A DNA stretch of 64,000 nucleotides from an uncultured Allomuricauda sp. (GCF_947495325.1 NZ_CANLYK010000002.1:744001-808000), one strand, 5' to 3'; positions 19,034 to 28,150 are shown, numbered from the stretch's first letter. The notes: a model not told the origin generated them from the letters alone. Translations and numbers: made by a program.

Positions 19034-20302
19034 TTGGAAAAATTAGCTAGTAGAGACAAAAAATACCTTTGGCACCCGCTTACCCAGCATAAAACTTCAG
19101 CGCCACCTTTAGGTATTGTAAAAGCAAAAGGAGCTTTGATTTGGGACGAAGAGGGCAATTCCTATATAGATGGGATAGCTTCTTGGTATACGGCAATGTA
19201 CGGTCACTGTAACGAGCATATAATTGCTGCCTTGACCAAACAAATGCAACAATTGGATTTTGTTATGTTCAGTGGTTTTACCCACAAGCCAGCTGTTGAA
19301 CTTTCCGAACGTTTAATGGAAATTTTACCTGACAATCAAAAAAAGATATTTTTTAATGATAATGGTTCTACTGCGGTGGAGGCAGCCATAAAGATGGCAT
19401 TGCAATATTATCATAACCAAGGTGAAAAGAGAGATACGCTTATTGCTTTTGAAGATGGGTTTCACGGGGATACGTTTGGGGCTATGAGTGCATCTGGGCT
19501 TTCCTCCTATAATGGACCTTTTGAGGATTTTTTGTTAAAAGTGGAACGCATACCGGTACCTCAAGAGGAAAATATTGATGAGATATTGCAAGCGTTGGAA
19601 ACCATTTATAAAAGTAATTCATGTGCGGCATTTGTTTTTGAACCTTTGGTTCAGGGAGCAGCTGGAATGAAGTTTTATTCTGCAACAGGTCTGGATCAGT
19701 TAATAAAGAAGTGTCAGGAAGCAGGTATTTTATGTATTGCCGATGAGATTATGACGGGGTTTGGTAAGACTGGGAAAAATTTTGCTTCGGATTATTTAGA
19801 GTATAAGCCAGACATTATATGTTTGAGCAAGGCGTTGACAGCAGGAATGTTTCCTCTGAGCATTACCAGTTGCTCGCAAAAGGTCTTTGAGGCGTTTTTA
19901 AGTGAAGAAGTGGCCAAAGGCTTTTTCCATGCCCATACGTATAGCGCCCATCCTTTGGGTTGTGCAGCAGCCATTGCTGGATTAGAGCTTTTGAACTCAG
20001 AAGAAATTTTAGAGAGAAGAACCTATATAGAAAAAGAACATAGAAAATTTATAGCGTCGATAAAAAAACATCCAAAAGTAAGAGAGGCAAGAAGTAAGGG
20101 CGTTATTCTTGCTGTTGATTTGAATTTGGACACCAATCGCTATGGTAAATTACGTGATAAACTATATCAATTTTTTATGGGTCAGGGGGTAAACCTTCGT
20201 CCGTTGGGAAATACAATTTATGTACTGCCTCCATATGTAATTACCAATAATCAATTGCGAAAAGTATATGACTCAATTCGTTTAGCCTTGGAAACATTTT
20301 AG
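19034..20302 (+). CDS. bioA: Adenosylmethionine--8-amino-7-oxononanoate aminotransferase
   Basis: A class III PLP aminotransferase that converts KAPA to 7,8-diaminopelargonate with SAM as amino donor. 'KYLWHPLTQHK' near the start is a BioA hallmark; 'GIASWYTAMYGHCN', 'FNDNGSTAVEAAIKMALQYY', 'DEIMTGFGKTG' and the Schiff-base lysine in 'CLSKALTAG' (about residue 266) follow. No ATG is usable: the in-frame candidates are TTG at 19007, 19016 and 19034. TTG 19034 ('EKLASRDKKYLWHPL' follows it) best matches the family length; the frame continues open to 18962. The next gene starts six bases after the stop. Confidence 0.93.
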   Translation: MEKLASRDKKYLWHPLTQHKTSAPPLGIVKAKGALIWDEEGNSYIDGIASWYTAMYGHCNEHIIAALTKQMQQLDFVMFSGFTHKPAVELSERLMEILPDNQKKIFFNDNGSTAVEAAIKMALQYYHNQGEKRDTLIAFEDGFHGDTFGAMSASGLSSYNGPFEDFLLKVERIPVPQEENIDEILQALETIYKSNSCAAFVFEPLVQGAAGMKFYSATGLDQLIKKCQEAGILCIADEIMTGFGKTGKNFASDYLEYKPDIICLSKALTAGMFPLSITSCSQKVFEAFLSEEVAKGFFHAHTYSAHPLGCAAAIAGLELLNSEEILERRTYIEKEHRKFIASIKKHPKVREARSKGVILAVDLNLDTNRYGKLRDKLYQFFMGQGVNLRPLGNTIYVLPPYVITNNQLRKVYDSIRLALETF

Positions 20303-20308
20303 AATACA

Positions 20309-21472
20309 ATGCTTAAGCAACCTATTTCCATAACAGCCATTTCTTCCATTTCCCCTTTGGGAAATTCATTGGAACAGGTCTGGGAATCTTACCAAAAAGA
20401 AACCCACATTCTCGTCCAAACTGAGATATGCAAAGCTCCTGTTTGGGTAGGTGCATTAGCTGATGCGTTACATGAAGAAATAAAAGCGCTTCGGAATTCA
20501 GACAACAAATACAAGAAGCTTGACAATACGGTGCTTTATGCTATTTATGCTTCAAGAAAAGCTATCGAAATGGCAGGTTGGGGATCATCGTCTGATTTTG
20601 GAATCAATCTTGGGTCGTCACGTGGGGCAACGGCCTTGTTTGAAACCTATCATAAAGAGTTTTTACAAAACGATTCGGTATCGACCCCTGCATCACCAAC
20701 AACAACCTTGGGAAATGTTTCATCATGGGTGGCCCATGATCTTAAATCAAAAGGTCCTGAAATTTCCCATTCCATTACCTGTTCCACAGCGCTGCATGCA
20801 ATGCTAAATGGGGTTGCATGGATTCAAAGTGGAATGACAAACAAGTTTTTAGTAGGAGGGAGTGAGGCGCCCCTGACTCCTTTTACCATTGCACAGATGA
20901 AAGCTTTAAAAATCTATTCCAAAAATTCTGATGAATACCCTTGCAAAGCACTGGACTTCAACAAAAAACAAAACTCCATGGTCTTGGGAGAGGGAGCGGC
21001 AGTAGCGTGTTTGGAGAAAGGCAAAAAAAGCAATGCGTTGGCTTTTGTAGAGGGGATAGGTTATGCCACTGAACCTTTGGAACACAATATTTCCATTTCC
21101 ACAGACGCCCAATGTTTTCAGGAATCCATGAAAATGGCTTTAGGGAATGTACAACCAGAGGAAGTAGATGCAATAGTCATGCACGCACCCGGAACAATCA
21201 AGGGTGATTTATCAGAATTTAAAGCGATAGAAAAAGTTTTTTGTAACAAAGCACCATTTTTGACTACCAATAAATGGAAAGTAGGTCATACTTTTGGAAC
21301 CTCTGGGATGTTGAGTGTTGAAATGGCAATTTTAATGTTACAGCATCAACAACTAATAAAAGTCCCTTACCTAACCTACACCACTATACCGAAAACCATA
21401 AATAGAGTGATGGTGAATGCCGTAGGTTTTGGTGGAAATGCTGTGAGTATTTTACTTTCCAAAGTAGGATAA
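20309..21472 (+). CDS. Beta-ketoacyl synthase in the biotin cluster
   Basis: A 387-residue condensing enzyme of the FabB/FabF (KAS I/II) fold. The active-site triad is intact: Cys158 in 'SHSITCSTALHAM', His292 in 'VMHAPGTIKGD' and His327 in 'KVGHTFGTSGM'. The motif around the first His is unusual (HAPGT where FabF has HGTST), and the protein is about 25 residues shorter than FabF. It starts six bases after bioA. Such a gene in a bio cluster suggests a role in elongating the pimeloyl chain, comparable in purpose to BioZ, but that is inference; it could also be a lipid-pathway KAS. Confidence 0.85.
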   Translation: MLKQPISITAISSISPLGNSLEQVWESYQKETHILVQTEICKAPVWVGALADALHEEIKALRNSDNKYKKLDNTVLYAIYASRKAIEMAGWGSSSDFGINLGSSRGATALFETYHKEFLQNDSVSTPASPTTTLGNVSSWVAHDLKSKGPEISHSITCSTALHAMLNGVAWIQSGMTNKFLVGGSEAPLTPFTIAQMKALKIYSKNSDEYPCKALDFNKKQNSMVLGEGAAVACLEKGKKSNALAFVEGIGYATEPLEHNISISTDAQCFQESMKMALGNVQPEEVDAIVMHAPGTIKGDLSEFKAIEKVFCNKAPFLTTNKWKVGHTFGTSGMLSVEMAILMLQHQQLIKVPYLTYTTIPKTINRVMVNAVGFGGNAVSILLSKVG

Positions 21473-21519
21473 ATCAATCCTAAAATAGTATCTTCATTAA
21501 CCAACAAAAAACTATTTAA

Positions 21520-22098
21520 ATGGAACAATGGTTCGCCGCTTTAACCCTTTTTGAAAAAATCTATTGGCTTGTTGCCTTAATTTCTTCTGCAATATTTGTA
21601 GTGCTCATAATCCTGACGATTGTTGGAGGTGACGCAGATGATATGGGCGGTGATGTTGATGCCGAAGTAGATGGCGATGGGGGAATTGGATTTCAATTCT
21701 TGTCCTTTAAAAATTTAATGGGATTTTTTACCATTTTCGGATGGTCCGGAATTGCCTGTTTAGATGGAGGACTCTCTAAAGGGCTTACGGTGGGCATTTC
21801 CGTATTCTGTGGTCTTATAATGATGACCGCTATGGCGGCGCTCTTTTATTATTTGGCCAAACTGCAAAGTAGCGGAACCTTAAAATTAAAAAATGCCCTC
21901 AATGAAATAGGGGAAGTGTATCTGACTATTGGAGCAAATCGGTCCAAAATAGGAAAGGTAAGTATAAATGTTCAGGGCACCTTGCGTGAGCTAGATGCCT
22001 TAACGGACGAAGAACATGACCTTACCCAAAGCAATGTTGTGCGCGTTAAAGAAATTACAGCCAACGGAATATTAATTGTTGAACTTTTAAATAAATAA
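21520..22098 (+). CDS. NfeD-like membrane protein (flotillin partner)
   Basis: A 192-residue protein: a first transmembrane helix (about 16-36), an acidic Gly/Asp-rich loop ('GGDADDMGGDVDAEVDGDGG'), two more hydrophobic segments (about 64-112), and a soluble C-terminal part (about 125-192) with the beta pattern of the OB-fold found in short NfeD proteins such as YuaF ('IGEVYLTIGANRSKIGKVSI'). It lies four bases before a flotillin gene, the standard NfeD2-flotillin arrangement thought to organise ordered membrane domains. Confidence 0.78.
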   Translation: MEQWFAALTLFEKIYWLVALISSAIFVVLIILTIVGGDADDMGGDVDAEVDGDGGIGFQFLSFKNLMGFFTIFGWSGIACLDGGLSKGLTVGISVFCGLIMMTAMAALFYYLAKLQSSGTLKLKNALNEIGEVYLTIGANRSKIGKVSINVQGTLRELDALTDEEHDLTQSNVVRVKEITANGILIVELLNK

Positions 22099-22102
22099 CC
22101 AA

Positions 22103-23536
22103 ATGTTACTATTACCACTTCAATTGGGCGGGAGCGCCTCCTTGCTTGCCATTGGCTTTGCAATACTCTTTTTCTTTATCATAATTATATCTTTTATCAG
22201 AAGGTACAAAAGATGTCCTTCCGATCGTATTCTAGTTGTATACGGAAAAGTAGGTACAGGAAATTCGGCTAAATGCATCCATGGTGGAGCAGCTTTTATT
22301 TGGCCTGTTATTCAAGATTATGAGTTTTTGGATTTAACACCTATTTCCATTGAAGTGGATTTGGCAAATGCACTAAGTAGACAGAACATTAGGGTAAATG
22401 TGCCTTCACGATTTACAATAGGTATTTCTACAGAACCAGGAGTAATGCAAAATGCCGCGGAGAGATTATTGGGCTTAGGAATGCAAGAAGTGCAAGATTT
22501 GGCCAAGGAAATTATTTTCGGTCAGTTGCGTTTGGTGGTGGCTTCTATGGATATTGAAGAAATTAACTCGGATCGGGATAAATTCTTGACCAATATATCA
22601 AAGAGTGTTGAGTCGGAATTAAAGAAAGTAGGTTTAAAGCTTATCAATGTAAACATTACGGACATTGTTGACGAGTCCGGTTATATTGAAGCATTGGGTA
22701 AAGAAGCTGCTGCACATGCCATTAATGCTGCACGTAAGTCGGTAGCGGAGAAAAATAGGGATGGTTCCATAGGTGAGGCAAATGCAGTACAGGACGAAAG
22801 AACCCAGGTAGCTGCAGCCAATGCAAAAGCGGTAGAAGGAGAAAATATCGCAAAAATTGATGTTGCAAATTCTGATTCTTTACGAAGACAACGTGAAGCT
22901 GAAGCAGAAAGAACTGCCATTGCAGCTGAAAAAGTACAATCGGCCAAAGCATTGGAAGAGTCGTATGCAGCGGAGAAAGATGCGGAAATTGCTAGAGCGG
23001 AACGTGAGCGTAGTTCACAAATGGCCGACATTGTAGTACCTGCAGAAATAGATAAAAAGAAAGTAGAAATCGATGCCGAAGCGGAAGCTGAAATGATTCG
23101 TAGAAAGGCTAAAGGAGAGGCAGATGCCATTCTTTTTAAAGCACAAGCAGAAGCACAAGGAATCTTGGAAGTATTGACCAAACAAGCAGAAGGTCTTGAC
23201 AGAATTGTGAAAGCTGCTGGGGATAGCCCTAAAGATGCCGTATTATTATTGGTGGCCGATAAATTACCGGAATTGGTGAAAACTCAGGCAGAGGCCATTA
23301 AAAATATTAAGATTGATAAAGTAACCGTTTGGGATTCCGGAGCAAAGACTGAAGATGGTAAAAACTCTACGGCCAATTTCATATCCGGAATGTACAAATC
23401 TGTACCTCCATTACAAGAAATGTTTAACATGGCTGGGATGCAACTTCCAGAATATTTAAAGGGGAAAGAAATTCCTGATAACGATGCGGCAGAAGGGGAT
23501 ACAAAAAAGTCGGATAAGGATAAAAAGGAAGAATAG
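22103..23536 (+). CDS. Flotillin family protein (SPFH domain)
   Basis: A 477-residue flotillin of the FloT/YuaG type. An N-terminal hydrophobic hairpin (about 8-30) anchors it; the SPFH/band 7 domain (about 40-210) includes 'RILVVYGKVGTGNSAKCIHG' and 'LINVNITDIVDESGYIEALG'. A long Ala/Glu-rich coiled coil (about 210-360, repeated 'AEAE' and 'KGEADA') gives oligomerisation. The acidic/basic C-terminus ends 'DKDKKEE'. It forms an operon with the NfeD-like gene and is closed by an intrinsic terminator. Confidence 0.93.
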   Translation: MLLLPLQLGGSASLLAIGFAILFFFIIIISFIRRYKRCPSDRILVVYGKVGTGNSAKCIHGGAAFIWPVIQDYEFLDLTPISIEVDLANALSRQNIRVNVPSRFTIGISTEPGVMQNAAERLLGLGMQEVQDLAKEIIFGQLRLVVASMDIEEINSDRDKFLTNISKSVESELKKVGLKLINVNITDIVDESGYIEALGKEAAAHAINAARKSVAEKNRDGSIGEANAVQDERTQVAAANAKAVEGENIAKIDVANSDSLRRQREAEAERTAIAAEKVQSAKALEESYAAEKDAEIARAERERSSQMADIVVPAEIDKKKVEIDAEAEAEMIRRKAKGEADAILFKAQAEAQGILEVLTKQAEGLDRIVKAAGDSPKDAVLLLVADKLPELVKTQAEAIKNIKIDKVTVWDSGAKTEDGKNSTANFISGMYKSVPPLQEMFNMAGMQLPEYLKGKEIPDNDAAEGDTKKSDKDKKEE

Positions 23537-23551
23537 AATTAATCAGATATT

Positions 23552-23586
23552 AAAAAAGGCCATGATGGGATATCATGGCTTTTTTG
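23552..23586 (+). terminator. Intrinsic terminator after the flotillin gene
   Basis: GCCATGAT / ATCATGGC stem with a 5-base loop, preceded by A6 and followed by T6. Confidence 0.88.
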
Positions 23587-23603
23587 TTTTTAATTGAATA
23601 TAA

Positions 23604-23635
23604 TTGTAGCATTTTGGGAATAAGACCTATTTTTG
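23604..23635 (+). promoter_or_regulatory. Candidate promoter of bioB
   Basis: TTG at 23604-23606, 21 bases, and a perfect TAnnTTTG box (TATTTTTG, 23628-23635), 20 bases before the bioB ATG. bioB is thus probably transcribed separately from bioA. Confidence 0.6.
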
Positions 23636-23654
23636 ATTTTGATATTCAAGAAAC

Positions 23655-24755
23655 ATGAGTACAACAAGACACAACTGGACCAAAAAGGAAATCCTTGACA
23701 TTTACAACAAGCCACTGATGGAGTTGCTTTATGATGCAGCTACTATCCATCGCAAAAATCACGACCCCAATACGGTTCAGGTTTCTACCCTACTTTCCAT
23801 AAAAACGGGAGGTTGTCCTGAAGATTGTGGGTATTGTCCACAAGCTGCTCGTTATCACACAGATATTGAAGGAAACGATTTAATGACCGTTCCGCATGTA
23901 AAGGCACAGGCACTTCGTGCAAAAGCATCAGGTAGTTCACGAGTTTGTATGGGAGCGGCATGGCGAAATGTAAAGGATGGGCCCGAGTTTGACCAAGTTT
24001 TGGAAATGGTGCGTACCATCAATAAATTGGATATGGAGGTGTGTTGTACACTTGGGATGTTGACGGAAAATCAGGCAAAACGTTTGGCAGAAGCTGGATT
24101 GTATGCCTACAACCATAACTTGGATACCTCAGAAGATTACTATAAAGATGTTATTTCTACCCGTGCGTTTGAAGACCGTTTGGAAACCATAGACAATGTT
24201 CGAAAAAGTAATGTTACTGTTTGTAGTGGTGGAATCATTGGAATGGGGGAACAATTGGAAGATCGTGCAGGAATGTTGGTTGCTTTGGCATCTCTAAATC
24301 CTCAACCGGAATCCGTTCCCATAAATGCATTGGTTGCCGTAGAGGGTACACCAATGGAGGAGATGGAGCCCATATCTATTTGGGAAATGATCAGAATGGT
24401 TGCCACAACCAGAATTGTAATGCCTGAAACTCAGGTTAGATTATCTGCCGGAAGAACCGAAATGAGCAGGGAAGGACAAGCTATGTGCTTTTTTGCTGGC
24501 GCCAATTCTATTTTTGCTGGCGATAAATTGTTGACCACCCCAAATCCTGATGTAAATGAGGACATGGAAATGTTCAAACTTTTAGGGTTGAATCCGCAAA
24601 AACCATTTACAAAAATTTCTCAACCAAAGACAGTTGAAGCTTCTGATTCTGAATATGAACCATTGGGAGAAAAACCAAAATGGTCGCGTCCAGCACATAA
24701 AATTGAACGCAATGAAGAGGCGAAGCAAAAGTCTAATTTGGTCTCCAAGAAATAG
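23655..24755 (+). CDS. bioB: Biotin synthase
   Basis: A 366-residue radical SAM enzyme that inserts sulfur into dethiobiotin. The SAM-cluster cysteines are Cys54, Cys58 and Cys61 in 'GGCPEDCGYCPQ'. 'SSRVCMGAAWRN', 'YNHNLDTSEDYY', 'CSGGIIGMGE' and the auxiliary-cluster Arg in 'VRLSAGRTEM' are present. The C-terminal tail after about 330 is charged and variable. It lies apart from bioFDA, behind the flotillin terminator, with its own promoter-like box. Confidence 0.97.
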   Translation: MSTTRHNWTKKEILDIYNKPLMELLYDAATIHRKNHDPNTVQVSTLLSIKTGGCPEDCGYCPQAARYHTDIEGNDLMTVPHVKAQALRAKASGSSRVCMGAAWRNVKDGPEFDQVLEMVRTINKLDMEVCCTLGMLTENQAKRLAEAGLYAYNHNLDTSEDYYKDVISTRAFEDRLETIDNVRKSNVTVCSGGIIGMGEQLEDRAGMLVALASLNPQPESVPINALVAVEGTPMEEMEPISIWEMIRMVATTRIVMPETQVRLSAGRTEMSREGQAMCFFAGANSIFAGDKLLTTPNPDVNEDMEMFKLLGLNPQKPFTKISQPKTVEASDSEYEPLGEKPKWSRPAHKIERNEEAKQKSNLVSKK

Positions 24756-24815
24756 GGCTTTAAAAACCGTTTAAAAAGCTTTTATTAATTTAGTTGTTTC
24801 AAAATCCTTAAAATT

Positions 24816-25685
24816 TTGAAGCTTAACCTTGAACAAATACCTCGAGAGCAAACCCTTTCCAAGAAGGAGTTTTTGCATAAATACTTCAAACCTCAAAAGC
24901 CAGTTGTTATTGAGCGTTTTATAGAAGATTGGCCTGCTCATTCCAAATGGAACCTTGATTATGTGAGAGAATTGGCTGGAGAAAAAACGGTTCCTCTTTA
25001 TGATGATAGACCCGTAAAACACGATGAAGGTTTTAATGAGCCCCATGCAAAAATGAAGATGCGGGACTACATAGATTTGCTAAAGAGTGGCCCTACAAAA
25101 TATCGCATTTTTCTTTGGAATATCATAAAGGAAGTGCCTGAACTTCAAAAAGACTTTACATATCCTGATTTTGGACTTAGACTCATGAAAGGATTACCCA
25201 TGTTGTTTTTTGGGGGAAGTGATTCCCATACGTTCATGCATTACGATATAGATTTGGCGAACATATTCCATTTTCATTTTGAAGGAGAGAAGCAATGCAT
25301 TCTTTTTCCACAATCAGAGACCAAATTTCTATATAAGGTTCCCCATTCTCTGATTACTAGGGAGGATATTGATTTTGCAAATCCGGATTTGGATAAATGG
25401 CCCGCATTGCAATATGCAAAGGGATATGTTGCCAATTTGGAGCATGGTAATTTGCTCTATATACCAGAGGGGTATTGGCACCATATGAAGTATCTTGCAC
25501 CAGGTTTTTCTATGAGCCTTAGAGCAATTGCTCGAAAACCCAAGAACTTTGGAAAGGCAGTTTTCAATATCTTTTTTATGCGACACTTTGATACGGTAAT
25601 GAGAAAAATAAAGGGACAAAAGTGGATTGATTGGAAAAATGAAAAAGCTATTTCAAGAACACACAACATATTGCTTCAGAAGTAA
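24816..25685 (+). CDS. JmjC/cupin-8-like protein
   Basis: A 289-residue protein with the cupin-like JmjC fold of Fe(II)/2-oxoglutarate hydroxylases. The metal site can be drawn from 'THFMHYDID'-type motif ('HTFMHYDIDLANIFHFHFEG', His-x-Asp) and the distal His in 'YIPEGYWHHMKYL'; 'CILFPQSET' fits the strand between. The opening 'PVVIERFIEDWPAHSKW' is typical of the family. No ATG is near the N-terminus; a TTG at 24816 is the likely start. The substrate could be a protein or tRNA residue; nothing near it tells which. Confidence 0.8.
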   Translation: MKLNLEQIPREQTLSKKEFLHKYFKPQKPVVIERFIEDWPAHSKWNLDYVRELAGEKTVPLYDDRPVKHDEGFNEPHAKMKMRDYIDLLKSGPTKYRIFLWNIIKEVPELQKDFTYPDFGLRLMKGLPMLFFGGSDSHTFMHYDIDLANIFHFHFEGEKQCILFPQSETKFLYKVPHSLITREDIDFANPDLDKWPALQYAKGYVANLEHGNLLYIPEGYWHHMKYLAPGFSMSLRAIARKPKNFGKAVFNIFFMRHFDTVMRKIKGQKWIDWKNEKAISRTHNILLQK

Positions 25686-25690
25686 AGCCT

Positions 25691-26161
25691 TTAAATCAAT
25701 TCCTTTAGTTTTTCATAGACCAAATTACTTTCCCAACCACGATAAAGTAGATAATCCGCGAGCTTCTTCCTTCTTTTTTGAAGGTTGGTTTCATGGATTT
25801 GAGCAAGTCTTTTGCTGGCAAGTTCGCTTAAGGTTTTGTAATAGGTTTCTTCGTCTATTTCGGCCAAGGCGGTTTTTATGTTGAATCTGGAGATTTGTCG
25901 TTGTTTCAATTCGTTCACAATACGATTTTTGCCCCATTTTTTAATCGAGAATTTCCCTCTTGCAAAGCTTTTTGCAAAGCGTTCCTCATTTAAATAATTT
26001 TCCTGTATCAAGTGGGAGACAATTTGATCTATTGCTTCGGGAATCATCCGCATAGTCCTTAACTTTTCCAGCACATCTTTATGGCAACGTTCCTGGTAGG
26101 CACAATAATTTTCCAGTTTTCTGGTGGCTTCAGTAACACTATAGGCTTTAGGATTATTCAA
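25691..26161 (-). CDS. recX: Regulatory protein RecX
   Basis: A 156-residue inhibitor of RecA filament growth. It consists of three-helix RecX repeats: 'CAYQERCHKDVLEKLRTM', 'LIQENYLNEERFAKSFARGK' and 'KKWGKNRIVNELKQRQI' are characteristic. recA is not in the window. It converges with the JmjC-like gene with five bases between the stops. Confidence 0.9.
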   Translation of the reverse strand: MNNPKAYSVTEATRKLENYCAYQERCHKDVLEKLRTMRMIPEAIDQIVSHLIQENYLNEERFAKSFARGKFSIKKWGKNRIVNELKQRQISRFNIKTALAEIDEETYYKTLSELASKRLAQIHETNLQKRRKKLADYLLYRGWESNLVYEKLKELI

Positions 26162-26173
26162 GTATATGATGAG

Positions 26174-26431
26174 TTATGGTTTTTTTCGGGAATCTAGCTC
26201 TGCCTGCATAAGCCTGGCTTGTTTCAAATTAATTATGGCAATAAATGCAGAAACTACAGTAATAATCAAAAGAGGAAGGGAAGAACTGTTTTTTTTGAAA
26301 AAGTAGAGATATAGAACTGTGAACAAAAGCACAATTGATGTTCCAATCAGCATCCCGACTATTGTTTTGATGGTTTTTATACTTTGTGTTAACTGATCAG
26401 AGGACTGCGATGTTATTTTATCATTCTTCAT
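26174..26431 (-). CDS. Small two-helix membrane protein
   Basis: An 85-residue protein with two hydrophobic segments (about 23-45, 'IVGMLIGTSIVLLFTVLYLY', and 52-67, 'PLLIITVVSAFIAIIN') and short charged ends. No family recognised. It lies 12 bases upstream of recX on the same strand and is probably co-transcribed with it. Confidence 0.6.
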   Translation of the reverse strand: MKNDKITSQSSDQLTQSIKTIKTIVGMLIGTSIVLLFTVLYLYFFKKNSSSLPLLIITVVSAFIAIINLKQARLMQAELDSRKKP

Positions 26432-26481
26432 TTTGGGATGAACTTACCTTTGCATAATTTCTGTTCCAAGATACTAAAAAC

Positions 26482-26513
26482 AAAAAAAGCGACTCCATTT
26501 CTGAAGTCGCTTT
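26482..26513 (-). terminator. Intrinsic terminator of the RNase G gene
   Basis: AAAGCGACT / AGTCGCTTT stem just after the stop of the minus-strand RNase G gene; the run of A at 26482-26488 gives the T tract on that strand. Confidence 0.85.
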
Positions 26514-26516
26514 GTA

Positions 26517-28064
26517 TTATCTAATTGTTTTACCGTCTTTGTTTTTAAAACGATATTCAAGGTATGTGTAAGCATCCCTTGGCTGGATTTTAATCCATTT
26601 TTTATATTCCAAAAACCACTTAAACTGTGGTGATGGAAAGCCTTTGGTAAGGTAGGCTGCAATAAAAGGGTGTATGTTCAAAATTATACCATTGTCCTTT
26701 TGGTTGCCCTTCATTATTCGCTCTAAATCAACATTGATTTTATCAATTAAAACTATCGGAGCTTCAACTTCGGCGCCTGTACCATTTGGATTTTCTTCAC
26801 TTGTTTTGATATTCATCTCTGGACGAACCCTTTGTCTGGTAATCTGAACCAAACCAAACTTACTGGGAGGCAAAATCTTGTGCTTTGCACGATCGTCTTT
26901 CATTTCATCTCTTAGGTGGTCAAATAACTTTCTTCTGTGATCACCTTTAATCATATCAATGAAATCTATCACAATAATTCCGCCCATATCTCTAAGCCGG
27001 AGCTGTCTAGCAATTTCAGATGCTGCCAATAGATTGACTTCTAAAGCAGTATCTTCTTGATTTTTGGCCTTGTTAGAACGGTTTCCACTGTTCACGTCAA
27101 TTACGTGCAGTGCTTCTGTATGTTCTATAACAAGATAAGCTCCCTTGCTCATTGAGGCGGTACGGCCAAATGAAGTTTTTATCTGACGGTCGATTCCAAA
27201 TTTTTCAAAAATTGGGGTCGTGCCAGAATAATGTTTTACGATGGACTCCTTCTGTGGAGCGATTTCGTGTAAATAATCTTTTATTTGATTGTATAGCGTG
27301 TCATCATCAACATGAATTCCTGTAAAGGAATCGTTGAATACATCTCGTAAAATGGAAGAAGCTCTATTAAGCTCTACCAGTACTTTGGATGGATGAGGTG
27401 CTTTTTGCAATTTCTTGCACATTGTTATCCATTTGGATGACAAATTCTGAAGATCTTTATCCAGTTCTGCAACTTTCTTGCCTTCTGCAACGGTACGTAT
27501 AATAACGCCAAATCCTTTGGGCTTTATGCTTTTTACAAGTCTTATAAGCCGGTCTTTTTCTTCCTTGCTTCCTATCTTTTGCGATACGGAAACACGGTCA
27601 GAAAATGGAACCATGACCAAATAACGCCCTGCTATGGAAAGCTCTGAGCTAATTCTTGGTCCTTTGGTGGAAATGGGTTCTTTTACAATTTGTACCAATA
27701 ATGACTGATTGGCTTTAATAACTTCGTTAATACTGCCATTCTTGTCTATATCTTTTTCAAATGGAAAATTTTTAAGGGAATAGTCTCTTAGCTTTCCCGT
27801 TCTTGCTTTTTTTATGAATTGCAACATGGAGGACAACTGCGGACCTAGGTCATGATAGTGCAGGAATGCATCTTTTTCATAACCCACATTTACGAATGCC
27901 GCATTAAGGCCAGTGACAGGTTTTCTTATCTTGGCTAGGAAAATATCCCCAACGGTAAAGTTATTGTCATCCTCGTCTTTATGTAATTCTATAAGTTTTC
28001 CATCCTTTAGTAAGGCAAAATCGACTGCATCAGGACTAGATCTAACAATTAATTCTCTATTCAC
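26517..28064 (-). CDS. rng: Ribonuclease G (Rne/Rng family)
   Basis: A 515-residue endoribonuclease for mRNA decay and rRNA 5' end processing. The S1 domain is at about 35-125 ('DIFLAKIRKPVTGLNAAFVN', 'DAFLHYHDLG'). The Mg-binding aspartates lie in 'HVIDVNSGNRSN' and 'GGIIVIDFIDM'. 'RQRVRPEM' and a Zn-link-free spacing are as in RNase G rather than RNase E; the long C-terminal scaffold of RNase E is missing. The leader upstream of the start contains two hairpins that could allow feedback control. The gene is followed by a terminator and preceded by a ribosomal-like mini gene and an HU gene on the same strand. Confidence 0.94.
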   Translation of the reverse strand: MNRELIVRSSPDAVDFALLKDGKLIELHKDEDDNNFTVGDIFLAKIRKPVTGLNAAFVNVGYEKDAFLHYHDLGPQLSSMLQFIKKARTGKLRDYSLKNFPFEKDIDKNGSINEVIKANQSLLVQIVKEPISTKGPRISSELSIAGRYLVMVPFSDRVSVSQKIGSKEEKDRLIRLVKSIKPKGFGVIIRTVAEGKKVAELDKDLQNLSSKWITMCKKLQKAPHPSKVLVELNRASSILRDVFNDSFTGIHVDDDTLYNQIKDYLHEIAPQKESIVKHYSGTTPIFEKFGIDRQIKTSFGRTASMSKGAYLVIEHTEALHVIDVNSGNRSNKAKNQEDTALEVNLLAASEIARQLRLRDMGGIIVIDFIDMIKGDHRRKLFDHLRDEMKDDRAKHKILPPSKFGLVQITRQRVRPEMNIKTSEENPNGTGAEVEAPIVLIDKINVDLERIMKGNQKDNGIILNIHPFIAAYLTKGFPSPQFKWFLEYKKWIKIQPRDAYTYLEYRFKNKDGKTIR

Positions 28065-28078
28065 CTGAATCGATTTTA

Positions 28079-28150
28079 ATTTATCCCTTTTGTTGTTATT
28101 GGGATAAATGATTAAACAATATATAGAATCGGTTTTTTTTCAAACCGATT
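28079..28150 (-). promoter_or_regulatory. Two hairpins in the leader of the RNase G mRNA
   Basis: Arms ATTTATCCC/GGGATAAAT (28079-28087 and 28101-28109) and AATCGGTTT/AAACCGATT (28127-28135 and 28142-28150), both within 90 bases upstream of the start. Neither has a T run on the minus strand, so they look like leader structures rather than terminators. Confidence 0.45.

Noticed and set aside
22681..23181. A 166-residue minus-strand frame opposite the flotillin gene
   Set aside because: It mirrors the Ala/Glu coiled-coil codons of the real gene and has the low-complexity Ser/Ala look of a shadow frame.
26444..26452. A TACCTTTG box on the plus strand
   Set aside because: No plus-strand gene follows, and no TTG lies at the right distance; likely chance.
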